From the NCBI RefSeq assembly GCF_002797895.1, contig NZ_PGES01000001.1, positions 434,001 through 498,000 of the forward strand: a stretch of DNA of 64,000 bases, written 5' to 3'. Made by a program: the position numbers and the translations under genes. Shown here piece by piece: positions 8,473 to 15,658 of the stretch; position 1 is the first letter of the stretch, and each line of letters opens with the position of its first letter. The stretch is from Janthinobacterium sp. 67. Its GTDB lineage: Bacteria; Pseudomonadota; Gammaproteobacteria; Burkholderiales; Burkholderiaceae_D. Below the pieces are notes generated by a model. The model ran no database searches, had not been told where the DNA came from, and was given only the letters and a program-made list of their open reading frames with translations.

Positions 8473-9366
8473 ATGACGAGCAATATCGTTTTCATCGGCC
8501 TGGGGAACATGGGGCTGCCCATGGCGCAAAACCTCGTGCGCGCCGGCCATGCGGTGACGGGTTTCGACCTGGTGCCGGCCAGCGTGCGGCAGTTCGCCGA
8601 TGGCGGCGGCCTGGTGTCCGATGACCAGGCGGCGGCGATAGGCCAGGCCGACATCGTCATCACCATGCTGCCGGCCAGCCGGCATGTTCTCGGCGCGTAC
8701 CTTGGAGACGCGGGCATCCTGGCGCAGGCGCGGCCCGGCACCTTGCTGATCGACTGTTCGACGATTTCCACCGAGGCGGCGCGCCAGGTGGGCCGCGCGG
8801 CGCAGGAGCAGGGCTTGCCCATGCTGGACGCGCCTGTTTCCGGCGGCACGGCGGGCGCCACCAACGGCACCCTGACCTTCATGGTGGGCGGCGAAGCATC
8901 CGCGCTGGCGGCGGCGCGGCCCTACCTGGACGTCATGGGCAAGGCCATCTTCCATGCGGGCGGCTCGGGCTGCGGCCAGACGGTCAAGATCTGCAACAAC
9001 ATGCTGCTGGGGATTTTGATGATCGGCACGAGCGAAGCGATACGCCTGGGCGTGGCCAATGGCCTGGACCCGAAGGTGGTGTCGGACGTGATGGCGAAAA
9101 GCTCGGGCCGCAACTGGACCCTGGACGTGTACAACCCGTGTCCCGGCGTGGCGGAAAACGTGCCCGCATCGCGCGGCTATACGGGCGGCTTTGGCGTCGA
9201 CCTGATGCTCAAGGACCTGGGGCTGGCCGTGGAAAGCGCGCTGGCCAGCGGAGCCTCCGTGCCGCTGGGCGCCTTGTCGCGCAATTTATACAGTTTGCAC
9301 AGCAAGGCGGGATCGGGCGCGCTGGATTTTTCCAGCATCTACCAGATGTTGGGCGATAAGGCTTAA
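8473..9366 (+). CDS. mmsB: 3-hydroxyisobutyrate dehydrogenase
   Basis: A 297-residue beta-hydroxyacid dehydrogenase. The N-terminal Rossmann motif is FIGLGNMGLPMAQNLVRAGH, the substrate-binding motif is DAPVSGGTAGATNGTLTFMV, and the catalytic lysine is Lys172 in GQTVKICNNMLLG. It oxidises 3-hydroxyisobutyrate to methylmalonate semialdehyde with NAD, feeding the mmsA product just upstream. It starts 9 bases after mmsA with GGGG as ribosome site. Its stop overlaps the stop of the convergent DUF1090 gene by 4 bases. Confidence 0.93.
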   Translation: MTSNIVFIGLGNMGLPMAQNLVRAGHAVTGFDLVPASVRQFADGGGLVSDDQAAAIGQADIVITMLPASRHVLGAYLGDAGILAQARPGTLLIDCSTISTEAARQVGRAAQEQGLPMLDAPVSGGTAGATNGTLTFMVGGEASALAAARPYLDVMGKAIFHAGGSGCGQTVKICNNMLLGILMIGTSEAIRLGVANGLDPKVVSDVMAKSSGRNWTLDVYNPCPGVAENVPASRGYTGGFGVDLMLKDLGLAVESALASGASVPLGALSRNLYSLHSKAGSGALDFSSIYQMLGDKA

Positions 9367-9752
9367 GGCTGTTGCGCCTGCAGGGCGGCCAGTTCCGCCT
9401 TGGCTTTTTCCAGCTTGCCTTCCAGCTTGGCGATCTTCTTCGGCTGTTTATTCGCTTCCTGGGCCAGGCGTAGCGAGCGCTCCGTCTGATTGACCTTGGC
9501 CTGCGCCTTCAGCACCTTCTTGTTGTGGCGCTCGGCCAGGCTGCTGTCGCGGCAGTGGGCGTTGACTTCGTCGAGCGCGCGCGTGAGGCCCGCGACCTTG
9601 TCGGACAAGCCCTGTTCCTGCGCCTGGCGCAATTCGCTGCTGATGCTTTCGCGCTTGGCGGCGCAGCCGGCCAGCTGGGTGTCGGCGGCGCTGGCGCCCA
9701 CGGAGGCTGCGGCGAGCAGCAGGGTCAAGGCGGTGGTGGCGAGGCGGTTCAT
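9363..9752 (-). CDS. DUF1090 (YqjC-like) exported coiled-coil protein
   Basis: A 129-residue small protein. A signal peptide (MNRLATTALTLLLAAASVGASA) is followed by CAAKRESISSELRQAQEQGL and a long charged helical tail (LRLAQEANKQPKKIAKLEGK) typical of DUF1090, to which E. coli YqjC belongs. It is probably periplasmic and mostly helical; no function is known. The ATG is preceded by AGGAAGACC. Confidence 0.8.
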   Translation of the reverse strand: MNRLATTALTLLLAAASVGASAADTQLAGCAAKRESISSELRQAQEQGLSDKVAGLTRALDEVNAHCRDSSLAERHNKKVLKAQAKVNQTERSLRLAQEANKQPKKIAKLEGKLEKAKAELAALQAQQP

Positions 9753-9886
9753 GGTCTTCCTGTGTCAGTGGTGGGCCCGTGCAATGTAAGCCCGGCGGCT
9801 TGCCCTGTCAAACTTCGCGTACCGTGCGCGCCTGTCTGGCGCGGCATCGGCTACCATGCGTGTTTTCTTCTTTCCGACACCGCCGC

Positions 9887-10729
9887 ATGCCCCAGAAATT
9901 CCTCTTGCTGCTGCCTTTTCTGCTGCCGCTGCCCATCCTGGCGCAAACTTCGCCCACCTTGCTCGACCTGCAGCTGATCGCCATCAAGGCCAGGGCGGAT
10001 GTGGCCAGCCATAGCCCGGAAAGTATCGCCGAGTTTGCCGAGACGCGGAGGCTGGCGGAAACAGGCGACGTCGAGGAGCAGCTGGAACTGGCGCGCATGC
10101 TGCAGCTGGGCGTGGGCACGCCGCAAGACACGGCGCAGTCGATGGCGTGGATACGCAAGTCGGCCGAAGGCGGCTATGCGCCGGCGCAATCGGCTTTGGG
10201 CCTGGCCTATACCGTGGGTGGCAAGGTGCCGATCGACCGCGTGCAGGGAGAATACTGGTTGCGCAAGGGCGTGGCGCAGGGTGATGCACTGGCGCAAACC
10301 ATCCTGGCGCTGGAATTCATCGATGGCCACAGCAGTGCCGAAGAGCAGGCGCTGGCCATCACCTGGCTGAAGGCGGCGGCGAACGAGCAGCACTTTGTGC
10401 CCGCCTACAATGGGCTGGGCGAGCACCTGATGCGCGCCGCCACCGATGAGCAGCAGCGCGGCGAGGCTTTCCACTGGTATGACAGATCGGCGCGTGAAAA
10501 GGAGCCGGCCGGCATGCGCAACCTGGCCCGCGCGCACGAGCTGGGCCTGGGCGTGAAACAGTCGGACAAGCTGGCCCTGGTCTGGTACGAGCGGGCGGGA
10601 TGGAGCGGCGACGTGCCCGCCATGCGGCGCATGGTCGATGTGTACGTCAAGGGCGAACTGGGACAACAGGCGAATGCCGAAGACGCCGCCGAATGGCGCG
10701 GTAAATTGGCTGAAAAGGAAAACAAATGA
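9887..10729 (+). CDS. Exported Sel1-repeat (TPR-like) protein, first of pair
   Basis: A 280-residue protein. The signal peptide MPQKFLLLLPFLLPLPILAQ marks the start; the longer upstream open frame lacks one. Then come Sel1-like repeats of about 36 residues: GDVEEQLELARMLQLGVGTP, YAPAQSALGLAYTVGGKVPI, and further copies ending QSDKLALVWYERAGWSGD. Sel1 repeats form superhelices for protein-protein contacts, often at the envelope. The stop overlaps the ATG of the next gene (ATGA), and the two proteins are clear paralogues, so they look like a translationally coupled tandem duplication. Confidence 0.85.
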   Translation: MPQKFLLLLPFLLPLPILAQTSPTLLDLQLIAIKARADVASHSPESIAEFAETRRLAETGDVEEQLELARMLQLGVGTPQDTAQSMAWIRKSAEGGYAPAQSALGLAYTVGGKVPIDRVQGEYWLRKGVAQGDALAQTILALEFIDGHSSAEEQALAITWLKAAANEQHFVPAYNGLGEHLMRAATDEQQRGEAFHWYDRSAREKEPAGMRNLARAHELGLGVKQSDKLALVWYERAGWSGDVPAMRRMVDVYVKGELGQQANAEDAAEWRGKLAEKENK

Positions 10730-11727
10730 AGACCATGCTGTTCATCTTGAGCCTGGCCTTGGCGCAGAGCGTGCTGGCGCAGCCAGCGTCCCTGCAAAAG
10801 CCGCGCCAGCATCCGGCGCTCGTGGAATTCGACATGTCCGGCCAGGACGCCATGCGCGCAAGGGTGCGGGCCGTGGTCAACCGCCCGGCCGACCTGTCGC
10901 CGGACAAGGTCGCGGCCTTCGACAAGACGCGCGCCGCTGCGGAAGGGGGCGACACGGCCGCCCAGCTGGAACTGGCGCAGATGCTGCATGGGGGCGAGGG
11001 CACGCCGCGCGACTATGACGCCGGCCTGGCCTGGATGAAGAAATCGGCTGAAGGCGGCTATGGCCCCGCGCAGGCCTTCCTGGGCGTGGCCTATACCTTG
11101 GGGCAGGGCATGGCCATCGACCGCAAGCTGGGCGAATACTGGTCGCGCAAGGGCGCCGCGCAAGGCGTGGAACTGGCCAACTTCACGGTGGCCCAGCACT
11201 TTGAAAACATCCACAGCAGCCCGGAAGAACAGGCGCATGCGCTGCACTGGCTCAAATACTATGCTGAAAACGGCTTCATCCCCGCCTACAATGAAATCGG
11301 CTACCGCCTGATGATGACGGCGAAGGACGAGGCGCAGCGCAAGGAAGCGTTCGGCTGGTACATGAAGTCGGCCAAGGCGCTCGATCCGTCGGGCTTGAAC
11401 AACGTGGCCTATTCATATGAAGTGGGGCAGGGCGCACCGCAGAGCGACGAAGCGGCCCTGGGCTGGTACGAGATGGCGGCCATCGCCAAAAGCCCGCCGG
11501 GGCAGACGGGTTTTGCGCGGCTGCTGGAGCAGGGGCGTGGCGGCCCGACCCGGCAAGGTCCGGCGCCCGAACCCTTTGCCTTGTATCTGCTGGCCGCGAA
11601 GCAGGGCGATGCTGAAGCCATCGAACGGCTGGTCAGGGTGTACGACAAGGGCGAGCTGGGACAGGCGGCCGATCCCGCGCAGGCCGCACTGTGGCGTGAA
11701 AAGCTCAAGCTGGCCAAGACGCCCTGA
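10726..11727 (+). CDS. Exported Sel1-repeat protein, second of pair
   Basis: A 333-residue paralogue of the upstream gene, sharing its repeat layout (GDTAAQLELAQMLHGGEGTP, then YGPAQAFLGVAYTLGQGMAI) and C-terminal repeat order. The signal peptide is MKTMLFILSLALAQSVLAQ. It is longer by about 50 residues, partly through an extra segment near residues 265-290 (QGRGGPTRQGPAPEPFALYL). The start codon overlaps the previous stop. Probably a periplasmic scaffold or regulator with a partner that cannot be told from sequence. Confidence 0.85.
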   Translation: MKTMLFILSLALAQSVLAQPASLQKPRQHPALVEFDMSGQDAMRARVRAVVNRPADLSPDKVAAFDKTRAAAEGGDTAAQLELAQMLHGGEGTPRDYDAGLAWMKKSAEGGYGPAQAFLGVAYTLGQGMAIDRKLGEYWSRKGAAQGVELANFTVAQHFENIHSSPEEQAHALHWLKYYAENGFIPAYNEIGYRLMMTAKDEAQRKEAFGWYMKSAKALDPSGLNNVAYSYEVGQGAPQSDEAALGWYEMAAIAKSPPGQTGFARLLEQGRGGPTRQGPAPEPFALYLLAAKQGDAEAIERLVRVYDKGELGQAADPAQAALWREKLKLAKTP

Positions 11728-11733
11728 GCGGGC

Positions 11734-11762
11734 ATGACGGCGCGGAAACGGCATGCTATCAT
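11734..11762 (+). promoter_or_regulatory. Candidate promoter of the epimerase-kinase operon
   Basis: A -35-like ATGACG (11734-11739) and a -10-like TATCAT (11757-11762) are separated by 17 bases, just upstream of a perfect operator dyad. The transcript would start inside that dyad, which fits repression. Confidence 0.45.
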
Positions 11763-11763
11763 C

Positions 11764-11781
11764 ATTGTTATCGATAACAAT
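11764..11781. promoter_or_regulatory. LacI-type operator, perfect 18-bp palindrome
   Basis: ATTGTTATCGATAACAAT is fully self-complementary with a central TCGA, the shape of sites bound by LacI/GalR/GntR-family sugar repressors. It lies 14 bases before the ATG of the epimerase gene and directly after a -10-like box. The LacI-family gene at 14600-15658, on the other side of this small operon and hemerythrin, is the nearest candidate regulator. Confidence 0.65.
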
Positions 11782-11795
11782 ATCATGAGAGACCC

Positions 11796-13010
11796 ATGAA
11801 TCCCGATTTCCGCTCCAAGGCGACGCTCGAAGCGCATATCCTGCACACGATGCACTTTTATCACCCGCGCGCCATCGATGCGAGCGGCGGCTTTTACCAC
11901 TTCTTCCTCGACGATGGCACGGTGTACGACGCCAGCACGCGCCACCTGGTCAGCAGCACGCGCTTCATCTTCAATTACGCCATGGCGTACCGCCATTTCG
12001 GCGGCGACGATTACCAGGCGGCCCTGCGCCACGGCGTGGCCTTCTTGCGCGATGTGCACCGTGACCCGGCCACGGGCGGCTACGCCTGGCAACTGTCGTG
12101 GAAAGATGGCGTCAAGCAGGTCGAAGACGGCGCCAACCACTGCTACGGCCTGGCCTTCGTGCTGCTCGCCTATGCCCACGCCTTGCAGGCGGGGATGCCG
12201 GAGGCGCGCGCCTACCTGGACGAGACGTTCGAATTGATGGAGCAGCGTTTCTGGCTGCCCGAACACGGCCTGTATGCGGACGTGGCCAGCGCCGACTGGT
12301 CTGCTCTGGATGGCTACCGTGGCCAGAACGCCAATATGCACGCCTGCGAAGCCATGCTGGCCGCGTTCGAGGCGACGGGCGAAGCGCGCTATCTGCACCG
12401 CGCCGAAACCTTGGCACACAACATCACGGTGCGCCAGGCGGCTCTGGCGAACGGCATGATATGGGAGCACTACACGCCCGACTGGGCTATCGACTGGAAT
12501 TACAACCTGCACGACAAGAGCAATATCTTCCGCCCGTGGGGCTACCAGCCCGGCCACTTCACGGAATGGGCCAAGCTGCTGCTGATCATGGAGCGCCACG
12601 CCAAGTTCATGGCCGGTCCGTCCGACTGGCTGCTGCCGCGCGCGCGCGAACTGTACGACACGGCCCTGGCCAAGGCCTGGGATGGCGCGCATGGCGGCAT
12701 CCACTACGGCTTCGGCCCGCACGATGAAATCTGCGATGGCGACAAATACTTCTGGGTGCAGGCGGAAAGCTTCGCCGCGGCCGCCGTGCTGGCCGCGCGC
12801 ACGGGCGACGAGGCCTACTGGCACAGCTACGACAAGATCTGGGACTACAGCTGGCAGCATTTCGTCGACCATGAACACGGCGCCTGGTACCGCATCCTGA
12901 CGCCCGAGAACCAAAAAATCAGCAAGGAGAAAAGCCCGGCCGGCAAGACCGATTACCACACCATGGGCGCCTGCTATGAAGTGCTGAACGCGATTGGCGG
13001 TGCGGCATGA
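11796..13010 (+). CDS. AGE-family sugar epimerase/isomerase (YihS-like)
   Basis: A 404-residue (alpha/alpha)6-barrel protein of the N-acylglucosamine 2-epimerase family. The N-terminal block STRFIFNYAMAYRHFG and the pattern of aromatic and acidic residues resemble YihS-type aldose-ketose isomerases. Two histidines in the expected catalytic positions are His254 (YQPGHFTEW) and His388 (KTDYHTMGACYE). Family members interconvert mannose and fructose, or related sugars. The next gene is a sugar kinase overlapping by ATGA, so a plausible route is mannose to fructose to fructose 6-phosphate. The exact sugar is inferred. Expression is probably controlled by the palindrome just upstream. Confidence 0.82.
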   Translation: MNPDFRSKATLEAHILHTMHFYHPRAIDASGGFYHFFLDDGTVYDASTRHLVSSTRFIFNYAMAYRHFGGDDYQAALRHGVAFLRDVHRDPATGGYAWQLSWKDGVKQVEDGANHCYGLAFVLLAYAHALQAGMPEARAYLDETFELMEQRFWLPEHGLYADVASADWSALDGYRGQNANMHACEAMLAAFEATGEARYLHRAETLAHNITVRQAALANGMIWEHYTPDWAIDWNYNLHDKSNIFRPWGYQPGHFTEWAKLLLIMERHAKFMAGPSDWLLPRARELYDTALAKAWDGAHGGIHYGFGPHDEICDGDKYFWVQAESFAAAAVLAARTGDEAYWHSYDKIWDYSWQHFVDHEHGAWYRILTPENQKISKEKSPAGKTDYHTMGACYEVLNAIGGAA

Positions 13011-13927
13011 GTGCCATGTTCCCGACTTTTGTATCGGCCGGCGAAGCGCTGACGGACATGCTGCGCACGGGCGCCGATTCCTGGAGCAGCCAGGTGGGCG
13101 GCTCGACCTGGAACGTAGCGCGCGTGATGGCGCGCCTGGGCGTGCCCAGCGCCTTTGCGGGCGCCGTCAGCTGCGACGTCTTCGGCGATGCGCTGGCGCA
13201 AGCGACCGACGTGGCGGGCCTGGACATGCGCTTTTTGCAGCGCCATGCGAAGTCGCCGCTGCTGGCCATCGTGCACGAACTGCATCCGCCCACTTATTAC
13301 TTCATCGGCGACGACAGCGCCGACCTGCATTTCGACGCGGCGCGCTTGCCTGCCGGCTGGATGCAGGGGGCGCAATGGGTGCATTTCGGCGGCATCAGCC
13401 TGGCGCGCGAACCGCTGGCGGGCAAGCTGGTGGCGCTGGCGCAGGAGCTGAAGGCGGCAGGCGTGAAAATCAGCTATGACCCGAACTTCCGCATCATGAT
13501 GGATGAACGCTACGACGCCACCCTGCGCCGCATGACGGAGCTGGCCGACGTGATCAAGGTGTCCGATGAAGACCTGGCCGGCCTGTTCCGCCACGGCGAC
13601 ATCGATGGCGCGTTTGCCATGCTGCGCAGCTGGAATCCGCACGCCACGTATTTGTATACGCGCGGCGCGCAGGGCGCGGCCCTGTACCAGGGCGAACGGA
13701 CATGGCAGGCGGCGCCGCCCGTCATCGAAGTGGTCGACTCGGTGGGGGCGGGCGACGCCAGCATCGGCGGCTTGCTGTACAGCCTGATGCACCGCACCGA
13801 CGCCGATGGCGGCCAGCACTTGCGCTTTGCCGTCGCGGCCGGGGCGGGCGCCTGCCTGGCGGCCGGCGCAGCGCCACCTTCGGTGGAGCTGGTGCAGTCG
13901 CTCGAGGCGCGCACGGTCGTCAGTTAA
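13007..13927 (+). CDS. PfkB-family carbohydrate kinase (fructokinase-like)
   Basis: A 306-residue ribokinase-fold kinase. The N-terminal SAGEALTDML and the glycine-rich lid SQVGGSTWNVARVMARLG are followed by the ATP/catalytic motif SVGAGDASIGG with the base Asp250. It phosphorylates a sugar with ATP in the cytoplasm; fructose is the likely substrate because it follows an isomerase that could make fructose. Start codon overlaps the stop of the isomerase (ATGA), implying coupled translation. Alternatives such as 2-keto-3-deoxy sugar kinases cannot be excluded. Confidence 0.85.
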   Translation: MSAMFPTFVSAGEALTDMLRTGADSWSSQVGGSTWNVARVMARLGVPSAFAGAVSCDVFGDALAQATDVAGLDMRFLQRHAKSPLLAIVHELHPPTYYFIGDDSADLHFDAARLPAGWMQGAQWVHFGGISLAREPLAGKLVALAQELKAAGVKISYDPNFRIMMDERYDATLRRMTELADVIKVSDEDLAGLFRHGDIDGAFAMLRSWNPHATYLYTRGAQGAALYQGERTWQAAPPVIEVVDSVGAGDASIGGLLYSLMHRTDADGGQHLRFAVAAGAGACLAAGAAPPSVELVQSLEARTVVS

Positions 13928-13939
13928 GTCAGACTTGGC

Positions 13940-13953
13940 CTGATCTGCGTCAA
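13940..13953. promoter_or_regulatory. FNR/Anr-like box upstream of hemerythrin gene
   Basis: CTGATCTGCGTCAA, read on the other strand as TTGACGCAGATCAG, matches the TTGAY-N4-ATCAA type box of FNR/Anr/Dnr regulators with one end mismatch. It lies about 115 bases before the hemerythrin start, just after the kinase stop. Oxygen- or NO-responsive control of an oxygen-binding protein is plausible but inferred. Confidence 0.45.
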
Positions 13954-14066
13954 CAAGGTGGCCACGTTTGGGCTTGGCCTACCTTGTCGTAAGCCATGCT
14001 CCTACATGGCTGCCGCAGGGCGCTGTCTAGAATGTGCACTTCATGTGTACAACTGGAGACTACATC

Positions 14067-14579
14067 ATGGCCACCCAATCACCTCAGGCAGCTTCCGTTT
14101 CCCAAACACAGGCAGGCATGCCGGACATGGATGCGATCGAGCTGCTGACGCAAGACCATCAAACCGTCAAAGAACTGTTCGAACAGTATGAAGGCCTCAG
14201 CGACCGTTCGCTGGCCAGCAAGCGCAAGCTGGCCTTGAAAATATGCCAGGAACTGAGCAAGCACGCGATGGTGGAAGAAGAAATCTTCTATCCCGCCGTG
14301 CGCGACGCCAGCCGTTCGAACGAAGACCTCGTCGATGAAGCCATCGTCGAGCATGCATCGGCCAAGGAGCTGATCGCGCAGATCGTCGCCATGGAACCGG
14401 GAGAGGATTTATACGACGCCAAGGTCAAGGTACTCTCCGAGCAGATCGATCACCACGTGCTGGAAGAGGAGGGCGAGATTTTCCCGCGCGCGCGCGACGC
14501 GGAACTCGACCTGCAAGCCATGGGCAGCCGGATCGCCGCGCGCAAGGGGGAAATCGAACTGCCCGACATGCAGGCGTGA
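14067..14579 (+). CDS. Hemerythrin HHE-domain protein
   Basis: A 170-residue cytoplasmic four-helix protein. The iron-ligand pattern is visible as LLTQDHQTVKELF, KHAMVEEEIFYPAV, VEHASAKELI and QIDHHVLEEEGEIFP, giving the His and Glu ligands of a di-iron site. Such proteins bind oxygen or NO, or repair/protect iron centres. The ATG at 14067 after CTGGAGA is chosen rather than the upstream in-frame ATG at 14034. An FNR-like box upstream suggests redox control. A -10-like TAGAAT (14028-14033) lies close to the start. Confidence 0.88.
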   Translation: MATQSPQAASVSQTQAGMPDMDAIELLTQDHQTVKELFEQYEGLSDRSLASKRKLALKICQELSKHAMVEEEIFYPAVRDASRSNEDLVDEAIVEHASAKELIAQIVAMEPGEDLYDAKVKVLSEQIDHHVLEEEGEIFPRARDAELDLQAMGSRIAARKGEIELPDMQA

Positions 14580-14599
14580 GCGTCCATGGCCGCGCGTGG

Positions 14600-15658
14600 C
14601 TAGCGCGCCCGTCCCGTCGATGCGCGTTCCATCAAGGTAAACGCCATCAAATGATGCGTGGCGGGCGCCGTTTCCCCGGCGCGGCGCTGGCGGATTTCGT
14701 CGATGACAAGACTGACGGCGGCGCGCGCCATGTCGGCGATGGGCTGGTGGATGGTGGTCAGCTCGGGCCAGACGGTGGTGGCGACGGGCGTGTCGTCGAA
14801 GCCGCACACGCTCAATTCCGCCGGCACCTGCAAGCCCATGCCGTGCGCCACGGCCAGGGTGGCGGCGGCCATGTCGTCGTTGCTGGCGAAGATGGCGCTC
14901 GGGTGCGGCGCTTGCGCCAGCAACTGGCGTGCCGCGTCCAATCCCGAACGATACGTAAAATAGCCTTGCGCCACCCTGTGCGGCGGTACCGGCAAGCCCG
15001 CTTCACGCATGGCGTCCTCGAAGGCCTGGCGGCGCAGCAGGGCGGGCGTGTGCGCCGGATCACCTTCGATGAAGCCGATGTCGCGGTGGCCCAGCGCAAG
15101 CAAGTGGCGCGTCATGGCCAGCGCGCCTTCGTAGTCGTCGACGCGCACGGCCGAGGCGTCGGGCGAAGGGCGCGCCGTAGCCACGGCGATGACGGGAATG
15201 CCCATTTGATTGAGCTGCGCCAGTACCGCGGGCGAATCGCACAGGGGCGGCGGCACGAGGATGCCGTCCACGCCGGCCGCCACCAGGCAATCGATGCCGG
15301 CGCGCTGGCTGTCCATGTCTTCGCAGCGCTCGAGCAGCAGCTGGCCGCCGCCCTGGCGGCACTGGTCCATGGCGCCGACGAGGAATTCGCTGAGAAAAGC
15401 GGCGCTGGGATTGCTGTATAACAGGCCGATGCGCAGGGTGCCCGTGCGGGCCGCCCTGGCCGCCAGGTTGGGCTGGTAGCGCAGGCTGGCGATCGCCGCC
15501 TCGACCTTGTCGCGCGTGGCCGTGCTGACGCTGGCGCGCCCGTTGATCACGCGCGATACCGTCATGGCCGACACGCCGGCCACGCGCGCCACGTCATGCA
15601 CGGTGGCCCCGCTGGCGGTGTCTGGTGCGGCGTGCGCCGCCTTATTCGAGGTGGCCAC
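14600..15658 (-). CDS. LacI-family transcriptional regulator
   Basis: A 352-residue regulator. The helix-turn-helix is at about residues 18-40 (TVHDVARVAGVSAMTVSRVI), the hinge is YQPNLAARAARTG, and a periplasmic-binding-protein-like effector domain follows (about 75-345). It is encoded downstream of, and overlaps by 17 bases, the glucokinase-RpiR gene, so the two are probably one transcript. Likely target: the perfect palindrome in front of the epimerase-kinase operon (11764-11781). The effector is probably a sugar or sugar phosphate, not identifiable from sequence. Confidence 0.9.
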   Translation of the reverse strand: MATSNKAAHAAPDTASGATVHDVARVAGVSAMTVSRVINGRASVSTATRDKVEAAIASLRYQPNLAARAARTGTLRIGLLYSNPSAAFLSEFLVGAMDQCRQGGGQLLLERCEDMDSQRAGIDCLVAAGVDGILVPPPLCDSPAVLAQLNQMGIPVIAVATARPSPDASAVRVDDYEGALAMTRHLLALGHRDIGFIEGDPAHTPALLRRQAFEDAMREAGLPVPPHRVAQGYFTYRSGLDAARQLLAQAPHPSAIFASNDDMAAATLAVAHGMGLQVPAELSVCGFDDTPVATTVWPELTTIHQPIADMARAAVSLVIDEIRQRRAGETAPATHHLMAFTLMERASTGRAR

